A DNA stretch of 8,751 nucleotides from Alphaproteobacteria bacterium. GTDB taxonomy: Bacteria; Pseudomonadota; Alphaproteobacteria; Rhizobiales; Xanthobacteraceae. The stretch spans positions 1 through 8,751 of the forward strand of contig VAZS01000245.1 in NCBI GenBank assembly GCA_005884855.1. The letters run 5' to 3'. The notes beneath the pieces were generated by a model, which was not told the DNA's origin, made no database searches, and worked only from the letters and a program-made list of their open reading frames with translations. The translations under genes were made by a program, and so were the position numbers. Each line of letters begins with the position of its first letter. The stretch's first letter is position 1. Shown one piece after another: positions 1 through 8,751 of the stretch.

Positions 1-1
1 C

Positions 2-109
2 ACCAATGCGAGCCAGCCCGTGCTCTATGTCGAGTTCCGTAAGGACGGCACTCCAATCGATCCAGGCCCATGGTGGGCCGCAAATGAAGGCGAAAAGGTT
101 CGCGGATGA
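2..109 (+). CDS. EnvC-like murein hydrolase activator (M23/LytM family), 3' end only
   Basis: An open frame enters from the left edge and ends at TGA 107-109. The last 35 residues read TNASQPVLYVEFRKDGTPID and then PGPWWAANEGEKVRG. The pattern VLYxExRxxGxPxDPxPW is the usual end of LytM/M23 domains of the EnvC type, which in Gram-negative bacteria sit in the periplasm and activate cell-wall amidases at division. The stop overlaps the start of the next gene by four bases (ATGA), so the two are probably co-transcribed and translationally coupled. EnvC upstream of a CtpA protease is a common pairing in proteobacteria. The zinc-site or degenerate active-site region that would tell an active peptidase from a non-catalytic activator lies outside the window, so the EnvC name rests on the C-terminal motif and the neighbour. 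Confidence 0.75.
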   Translation, partial: TNASQPVLYVEFRKDGTPIDPGPWWAANEGEKVRG

Positions 110-1446
110 TGCGCAAGACTTCTGTAATTCTCCTCAGCGCCGTCACCGGCGCGGCACTGACGCTTTTCGTCACCCAGCCACGCGCCGTGCTGATGGGATC
201 GAGCGCGCGCGCCGCGACGTCCGACACCTATCGCCAGCTCAATCTATTCGGCGACGTGTTCGAGCGTGTCCGCAGCGACTACGTCGAGAAACCTGACGAC
301 AGCAAGCTCGTCGAGTCCGCCATCAGCGGCATGCTGGCCGGCCTCGATCCGCATTCGAGCTACATGGACGCCAAGAGCTTCCGCGACATGCAGGTGCAGA
401 CCCGCGGCGAATTTGGCGGGCTCGGCATCGAAGTCACGATGGAAGACGGCCTGATCAAGGTCGTGTCGCCGATCGATGACACGCCGGCGTCAAAAGCCGG
501 AATCATGGCCAATGACATCATCACCAATCTCGACGACGAAGCGGTTCAGGGCCTCACCCTCAACCAGGCCGTCGAGAAAATGCGTGGTCCCGTCAACACC
601 AAGATCAAACTGAAAATCGTTCGCAAGGGCCAGGACAATCCGATTGACGTCACGCTGGTCCGCGACAACATCCGGGTACGGTCGGTGCGCGCTCGCGTGG
701 AGGCCGATGACATCGGCTACATCCGCATCACCACCTTCAACGAACAGACCACCGAGGGATTGAAGCGCGAAATCGGCAGTCTCAGCACTCAGATCGGCGA
801 CAAGCTGAAAGGCTTCGTCATCGACCTGCGCAATAATCCCGGCGGGCTGTTGGAAGAAGCGGTGACCGTTTCCGACACCTTCCTCGAGCGAGGCGAGATC
901 GTTTCAACCCGCGGCCGCAACGCCGAGGAAACCCAGCGCCGCTCCGCCCATCCCGGAGATCTGACCAAGGGCAAGCCGGTGATCGTCCTGATCAACGGCG
1001 GCTCGGCCTCAGCTTCCGAAATCGTGGCGGGTGCATTGCAGGACCATAAGCGTGCGACGCTGGTCGGCACTCGCTCGTTCGGCAAGGGTTCGGTGCAGAC
1101 CATCATCCCGCTCGGCTCAGGCAATGGCGCGCTGCGGCTCACCACCGCCCGTTACTTCACGCCTTCGGGCAAGTCGATCCAGGCCAAGGGCATCGTTCCC
1201 GATATCGAGGTGCTGCAGGACGTGCCTGACGAGTTGAAGGCGCGCACCGACACCAAGGGCGAGGCCTCGTTGCGCGGCCATCTGAAATCGGAAGGCGACG
1301 AGAAAACCGGCTCGCAATCCTACGTGCCGCCGGACGCCAAGGACGACAAAGCGCTCAAGCTGGCGGACGATCTCTTGCATGGCATCAAGGCCACCGCCGA
1401 GAAGACGACAGCAACCGACAAGCCCGCCAACAAGGCCGCAAACTGA
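106..1446 (+). CDS. ctpA: Carboxyl-terminal processing protease CtpA (S41 family)
   Basis: This is a periplasmic serine protease that trims or degrades proteins from their C-termini; relatives act on cell-wall enzymes and envelope proteins. The 446-residue protein starts with a basic stretch and a hydrophobic segment (about residues 5-22), then an Ala-X-Ala-like site near residues 34-37, which fits a signal peptide or N-terminal anchor. A PDZ domain spans about residues 95-175 (GEFGGLGIEV near its start). The peptidase core follows, with FVIDLRNNPGG at 237-247. The expected triad is present: Ser302 in GGSASASE, Lys327 in SFGKG, and Gln331 four residues later, matching the spacing in CtpB and the Ser-Lys distance in E. 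coli Prc. The tail from about 370 is charged and ends in an Ala/Lys/Thr-rich stretch. ATG 106 overlaps the upstream stop, and AAAAGG at 93-98 is a plausible ribosome site. ATG 109 directly follows and cannot be excluded. A hairpin lies 30 bases after the stop. Confidence 0.95.
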   Translation: MMRKTSVILLSAVTGAALTLFVTQPRAVLMGSSARAATSDTYRQLNLFGDVFERVRSDYVEKPDDSKLVESAISGMLAGLDPHSSYMDAKSFRDMQVQTRGEFGGLGIEVTMEDGLIKVVSPIDDTPASKAGIMANDIITNLDDEAVQGLTLNQAVEKMRGPVNTKIKLKIVRKGQDNPIDVTLVRDNIRVRSVRARVEADDIGYIRITTFNEQTTEGLKREIGSLSTQIGDKLKGFVIDLRNNPGGLLEEAVTVSDTFLERGEIVSTRGRNAEETQRRSAHPGDLTKGKPVIVLINGGSASASEIVAGALQDHKRATLVGTRSFGKGSVQTIIPLGSGNGALRLTTARYFTPSGKSIQAKGIVPDIEVLQDVPDELKARTDTKGEASLRGHLKSEGDEKTGSQSYVPPDAKDDKALKLADDLLHGIKATAEKTTATDKPANKAAN

Positions 1447-1475
1447 TCCGGACTGCGTCTCATTGATAGTTACCG

Positions 1476-1503
1476 ATAAGGGCGTCCATCGGGGCGCCCT
1501 TAT
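1476..1503 (+). terminator. Probable intrinsic terminator after ctpA
   Basis: A perfect 9-bp inverted repeat (ATAAGGGCG at 1476-1484, CGCCCTTAT at 1495-1503) encloses a 10-base loop, 30 bases after the ctpA stop. It is followed by TCGTTTG, a weak T-rich tail. The position and the GC-rich base of the stem suit an intrinsic terminator, but the short T-run means efficiency may be modest. The rest of the gap (1504-1641) holds only a weak 5-bp hairpin around 1554-1569 and no promoter I would defend. Confidence 0.7.
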
Positions 1504-1641
1504 TCGTTTGGCCCATTGCTGCCGGCCGATCATCGCCGAAGCAATCCACAAACCGGCTTTTGCGCCGGCGCGGCAGAACCTTGGCCCTGCCGTGGCCTCA
1601 GTCCGTCGTGGTATCGTCGCGCCGTTGATTCGGGGAAGTCC

Positions 1642-2711
1642 ATGGCAGAGACTGCCGACGATCTGACTGCGCCGCTTGGACAGGAGAACGCGCGGCGGAA
1701 GCGCGGCTATCGGCTGCCGTTTACCGGAACGCAAGCGCTCGCCACGCTGCTGGGACTGTTTCTGATTAGCTTTTTGGGTTTCGCCATCTTCAACGACAAC
1801 CCGCTGGGCGGCGAGCCCATGGTACGCCTGGCCATGGAGCACGGACCGCCGGCGGAAGAAAAAATCGCCGCGGCGCCGTCAGCGCGCGAGCCCCTGCCCG
1901 CAGCCAAACAGGCCATAGCGGGCGAGCAGAAGACGGTCACGATCATCGACGGGTCGAGCGGGGCGCGCCAGAGTGTTCTCATCGGAGGTGACGCCGTCGA
2001 ACAGCCGGGCATAGGAGCTGCACCAGGAACGATGGCCGGCGTCGATCCGCGGCTTCTGGAAAAGGCACGCTACGGCATGATCCCGGTGGTCACGGATGGA
2101 TTGAAACCATTCACGCTATACGCCGCGGAAGCCGATCGGGCCAGGGCTGCGAAAATGCCGGTCGTTTCCATTGTCGTCGGTGGCCTTGGTGTGGGCGCGG
2201 CCAAGACGACCGAGGCAATCATGAAACTGCCCGCCGCGGTAACGCTGGCGTTACCCTGCTGACGACGCTGGCCGCCGAGCAAAATCTCGACCGCATGTAC
2301 TGGCACCTCAGCCGATTCCAGGGCTATGCCGGAATCGCAAATTTCATGGGCGCGCGCTTCGTGGTCGCTGATGCGGTCATGCAGCCCATATTGCGCGAGG
2401 CCGCCAAACGCGGGCTCGGCTATCTCGACGACGGCACGCCGCGTAGCGTGGCTGCTTCCCTGGCGGGCGGCCAAGGCATGCCGTTCGCCAAGGCCGACAT
2501 CGCAATCGACGCGGTGCCGACCGCGGTTGAAATCGACCGCGCGCTGGCCAAGCTTGAAAACCTGGCCAAGGAGCGCGGAACCGCCGTTGGTATGGCTTCG
2601 GCGCTGCCGATCTCGATCGAGCGGATCGGGCTCTGGACCAAGGCGCTGGAAACCCGTGGCATCATGCTTGTGCCATTGACAACGGTGATGCTGAAATCAA
2701 AGTCTGGCTGA
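1642..2711 (+). pseudogene. Divergent polysaccharide deacetylase (DUF610/YibQ-like), disrupted by an internal out-of-frame deletion
   Basis: The 5' fragment (1642-2262, 206 residues) starts at ATG 1642 behind GGGGAAG. It has a basic N-terminus, one membrane segment (about residues 31-50), a Pro/Ala-rich linker, and then the start of the deacetylase-like domain (MPVVSIVVGGLGVG, residues 172-185). It reaches PAAVTLA and then runs into LPC and a stop. The matching 3' half continues in another frame, from about TLLTTLAAEQNLDRMYWHLS at 2253 to TGA 2709-2711, and carries SRFQGYAGIANFMGARF and RGLGYLDDG, which are typical of the second half of this family. From memory of the family, about 40-45 conserved residues normally lie between the two pieces (the TPYG to PMEP to NDPGP stretch) and they are absent. 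The gene is therefore not simply frameshifted; a central block of roughly 130 bases is lost. The intact family is periplasmic and membrane-anchored, of unclear function, often beside envC and ctpA. ATG 2295 could start a 138-residue remnant, but this is unlikely to fold normally. An assembly error is the main alternative. Confidence 0.8.
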
Positions 2712-2792
2712 AGATCAACAGGCTGGCGCGAGCTCGCAGGCTGACAGTCCGGCCGGACGCCGGCCATACCACTGCGGAGAGGCTCTAGGCGG

Positions 2793-3296
2793 ATGGCGCG
2801 CTACGAAGACCTGCCCTATCGAACATGCGTCGGCATGATGCTGATCAACCCAGCGGGGCTCGTCTTCATCGGTCGCCGCGCCGGCGGCATCGAGCATGTG
2901 GACGAATCGCACGTCTGGCAAATGCCGCAAGGCGGGGTCGATCATGGCGAGGACACCTGGGAGGCCGCCAAGCGCGAACTTTATGAGGAAACCAGCGTCC
3001 GCTCGGTCGAGAAGCTAGGGGAGATGCCGGAATGGCTTATCTACGACATTCCCCGCACCGTCGCCGGACGAACCTGGAAGGGCCGCTACCGAGGCCAGCG
3101 GCAGAAATGGTACGCCGTCCGCTTTACCGGCGATGATTCCGAAATCAATGTCGCGAGCCCCGGCGACGGTCACAAGGCGGAATTTGTGAGCTGGCGCTGG
3201 GAGCCCATGAAGAATCTCCCGCAGTTGATCGTACCGTTCAAGCGGCCGGTGTATGAGCGCGTGGTGAAGGAATTTTCCAAACTCGCCGGCAGTTGA
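2793..3296 (+). CDS. rppH: RNA pyrophosphohydrolase-like Nudix hydrolase, copy 1
   Basis: The protein has 167 residues and a Nudix fold. The RppH family removes pyrophosphate from 5'-triphosphate RNA and so opens transcripts to decay; related enzymes split dinucleoside polyphosphates such as Ap4A. The Nudix box is at residues 47-69 (Gly47, Glu53, Arg61-Glu62, Glu65-Glu66), with the metal-binding glutamates present. The near-invariant Gly at position 68 is Ser here (EETSV). Other family marks are WQMPQGG (42-48), [11 protein letters not shown] (101-111), EINVASP (117-123), WRWE (134-137) and VPFKRPVY (147-154). GGAGAGG lies 10 bases before ATG 2793 and AGGCGG abuts it. The 81-base gap before it holds two short perfect palindromes (2728-2737 and 2747-2758) and no clear promoter. 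The gene is followed directly by a paralogue. The rppH role is inferred from family membership; dinucleoside polyphosphate hydrolase (the older ialA/invasion-associated naming) is the alternative. Confidence 0.85.
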   Translation: MARYEDLPYRTCVGMMLINPAGLVFIGRRAGGIEHVDESHVWQMPQGGVDHGEDTWEAAKRELYEETSVRSVEKLGEMPEWLIYDIPRTVAGRTWKGRYRGQRQKWYAVRFTGDDSEINVASPGDGHKAEFVSWRWEPMKNLPQLIVPFKRPVYERVVKEFSKLAGS

Positions 3297-3346
3297 TTGC
3301 AGATATGAAGCTCGCGCTGCCGCGCGCGCCGGAACGACGCAGAGTT

Positions 3347-3880
3347 ATGGATAAGTCCAAGCCCTATCGCCCCAATGTAGGGATAGCCCTGTTCAACACT
3401 TCCGGGCGCGTGCTGATCGGGCGGCGTTTTCGTGACAGCGGCCCGGAAATCATTCTTCCCGGCCTTGAGTGGCAGATGCCACAGGGCGGCATCGACGAGC
3501 GCGAAAATCCCCGCGACGCTGTCATGCGCGAACTCTGGGAAGAGACGGGCGTCGTCAACGCTCGGTATCTTGGTGAGACCGACTGGCTGACCTACGATTT
3601 TCCGCCGTACAATGGACCACCGCATCGTCTGTCGGTGTTTCGCGGCCAGCGGCAGAAATGGTTCGCGCTGCGCTTTACCGGGCGTGACGACGAGATCAAC
3701 GTCGCCAGCCCGCCGGACGGCCATAAGCCCGAATTCGATCAATGGCGGTGGGAGCGGCTCGACAGCGTTGCCGAACTTGTGGTGCCGTTCAGGCGCGAGG
3801 TGTACCGGCAGGTCGCGATAGATTTCGCGCGTTTCGCCGATATCGGCTCGCGTCAAGCGGGCCGCACTCAAGACGGTTAG
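3347..3880 (+). CDS. rppH: RNA pyrophosphohydrolase-like Nudix hydrolase, copy 2
   Basis: This is a second RppH-type enzyme of 177 residues in tandem with the first. The start at ATG 3347 is chosen because [17 protein letters not shown] aligns with the N-terminus of E. coli RppH (…DGYRPNVGIVICN). In-frame TTG 3293 and ATG 3305 would add 18 or 14 residues of arginine- and proline-rich sequence with no family likeness. The Nudix box (residues 47-69) is fully canonical: Gly47, Glu53, Arg61-Glu62-Leu63, Glu65-Glu66, Gly68. [22 protein letters not shown] and VPFRREVY are shared with copy 1. Of the two, this copy is closer to E. coli RppH at the N-terminus and in the box, so it is the better candidate for the main RNA 5' pyrophosphohydrolase. 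Its TAG stop (3878-3880) overlaps the atpC stop on the other strand, leaving no room for a terminator between the genes. Confidence 0.85.
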   Translation: MDKSKPYRPNVGIALFNTSGRVLIGRRFRDSGPEIILPGLEWQMPQGGIDERENPRDAVMRELWEETGVVNARYLGETDWLTYDFPPYNGPPHRLSVFRGQRQKWFALRFTGRDDEINVASPPDGHKPEFDQWRWERLDSVAELVVPFRREVYRQVAIDFARFADIGSRQAGRTQDG

Positions 3881-4284
3881 TGCAGCGCCGTGGTGTTGAG
3901 CTGGTTCTGGATGCTCTTGTAATGATCGAGCCGCTCGATGGCGTGGTCGAGCGCGGAGCCTTCTTTCTCGGAGAGCTTGGCTTCCATCTCGGAAATCTTG
4001 TCGGCGAACCGCGCTCGATCCAGCTCCTCGATCGATGTAGCGACATCGGCCAGCACCGTCAGGCCTTGGTCGGACATTTCGGCCAGACCGCCGAGTACGA
4101 TGATTTTTTGATGCGTGCCGCCTGACGTCACCGTCAGGATTCCCGGCCGGACCGCGGCCACCACCGGCGCGTGCCCGGCGAGCACGCCGAAATCGCCTTC
4201 CAGCCCAGGCACGTCGACCTGATCGACCTCTCCGGAGAAGGCTAGTTTTTCAGGCGAAACGAGATCGAAATGGAAGGTGGCCAT
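3877..4284 (-). CDS. atpC: ATP synthase F1 epsilon subunit
   Basis: This is part of the central stalk of F1, linking gamma to the c-ring on the cytoplasmic face of the inner membrane. The protein has 135 residues, normal for the family. The N-terminal beta-sandwich (about 1-85) carries [26 protein letters not shown] and GGLAEM; a helical C-terminal part follows (about 88-130). In alphaproteobacteria such as Paracoccus, inhibition of ATP hydrolysis has been assigned mainly to the separate zeta protein, so the epsilon C-terminus here may not be the main brake. The gene is last in the atpHAGDC order, 99 bases after atpD, an unusually long gap inside this operon. Its ribosome-binding region (GCAGG, 5 bases before ATG) lies in a 17-base tandem duplication. 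The stop codon TAA (3879-3877) overlaps the stop of the convergent Nudix gene. Confidence 0.96.
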   Translation of the reverse strand: MATFHFDLVSPEKLAFSGEVDQVDVPGLEGDFGVLAGHAPVVAAVRPGILTVTSGGTHQKIIVLGGLAEMSDQGLTVLADVATSIEELDRARFADKISEMEAKLSEKEGSALDHAIERLDHYKSIQNQLNTTALH

Positions 4285-4318
4285 GGATACCTGCGAATAT
4301 GGGATACCTGCGAATAGC
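4285..4318 (-). repeat. 17-base tandem duplication covering the atpC ribosome-binding region
   Basis: GGATACCTGCGAATA occurs at 4285-4299 and again at 4302-4316, with a period of 17 bases. On the transcribed strand each unit carries GCAGG (complement of 4290-4294 and of 4307-4311). The nearer copy is 5 bases from the atpC start and acts as the plausible Shine-Dalgarno; the farther copy is 22 bases away and cannot serve that ATG directly. The rest of the atpD-atpC gap holds a second short direct repeat, GCGAGAAG at 4328-4335 and 4341-4348, which makes the leader RNA pyrimidine-rich. Confidence 0.85.
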
Positions 4319-4383
4319 GAATTGAGTGCGAGAAGGGAGAGCGAGAAGAGCTTCTATCTACCCGCACCTCCCATTCGCCGGTT

Positions 4384-6740
<2,357 letters not shown>

Positions 6741-6793
6741 TGTTAGTTCACCCTAGCGACCTGCCTTGTCGGCTTGGCCGCGAACCCCTCTTT

Positions 6794-6879
6794 CGTCGCG
6801 CCCAGCCTTGTGCCGGGCACGACGTATTCTGTTTTCACCACGCCAAAGGACATGGATGGCTTGGACAAGCCCGGCCATG
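6794..6879. repeat. REP/BIME-like palindromic element in the atpA-atpG gap
   Basis: There are two imperfect hairpins 26 bases apart. The first, 6794-6824, pairs CGTCGCGCCCAGC with GCCGGGCACGACG (11 of 13 positions) around CTTGT. The second, 6851-6879, pairs CATGG with CCATG at its base and CTTG with CAAG at its tip, with internal mismatches and one bulge. Both arms share a GGCTTGTCC / CCGGGCAC-type core. The string GACAAGCCCGGCCATGACG resembles palindromic intergenic repeats I recall as abundant in Bradyrhizobium and Rhodopseudomonas genomes. Only one element is present in this window, so its dispersed nature cannot be shown here. It lies in the transcribed spacer of the operon, so it would be part of the atp mRNA and could affect its stability or the ratio of alpha to downstream subunits. 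Confidence 0.65.
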
Positions 6880-6885
6880 ACGAAC

Positions 6886-8751
<1,866 letters not shown>

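Noticed and set aside
1516..1641. Upstream extension of the deacetylase fragment from the first possible start
   Set aside because: The added residues look like translated spacer. ATG 1642 has a good ribosome site and begins a normal basic N-terminus before the membrane segment.
1117..1842. 241-codon open frame on the minus strand across the end of ctpA and the following gap
   Set aside because: It crosses a likely terminator and two plus-strand genes, with low-complexity composition and no family likeness.
2239..2262. Programmed ribosomal frameshift joining the two deacetylase fragments
   Set aside because: There is no slippery heptamer or downstream structure at the join, and a frame change would not restore the missing conserved block.
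3836..3847. 12-base palindrome GCCGATATCGGC as a terminator for atpC
   Set aside because: It has no loop and no T-run on either strand and lies inside the Nudix coding sequence, so it is most likely chance.
3170..3871. 233-codon open frame on the minus strand opposite both Nudix genes
   Set aside because: It is antisense to two clearly real genes, with no ribosome site and no recognisable motif.

Overview
This window looks like core chromosome from an alphaproteobacterium, most likely a Bradyrhizobium or Rhodopseudomonas relative (Hyphomicrobiales, Nitrobacteraceae). The reasons are the GC-rich codon use, an F1-only ATP synthase operon in the order atpH-A-G-D-C, the linkage of an EnvC-like protein, CtpA, a divergent polysaccharide deacetylase and two RppH-type Nudix hydrolases, and the style of protein sequence. 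The organism call is inference from recalled family resemblance; no search was run.

Left half, plus strand (1-3880). The window opens in the last codons of an EnvC-like LytM/M23 protein, which overlaps the start of a complete carboxyl-terminal processing protease (ctpA, 106-1446) by ATGA. A hairpin at 1476-1503 probably ends that transcript. Next is a divergent polysaccharide deacetylase (DUF610/YibQ-like) reading frame, 1642-2711. It is broken: its centre carries an apparent out-of-frame deletion that removes a conserved block and leaves two fragments in different frames. Two consecutive Nudix hydrolases of the RppH type follow (2793-3296 and 3347-3880).

Right half, minus strand (3877-8751). 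Reading leftward from the right edge are atpH (delta, 5' end outside the window), atpA (alpha), atpG (gamma), atpD (beta) and atpC (epsilon). All nucleotide-binding and catalytic motifs checked in alpha and beta are intact. The F0 genes are not here, as expected for alphaproteobacteria, where F0 and F1 lie in separate operons. The operon runs tail to tail into the second Nudix gene, and the two stop codons overlap in the four bases TTAG.

Non-coding features of note are a two-hairpin palindromic element, REP/BIME-like, in the 145-base atpA-atpG gap; a 17-base tandem duplication that doubles the ribosome-binding region of atpC; and an inverted repeat centred on the atpG stop codon, followed at once by a second in-frame stop. 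I see no mobile element, CRISPR array, tRNA or rRNA, and no convincing evidence of a new system. The most informative oddity is the broken deacetylase gene.
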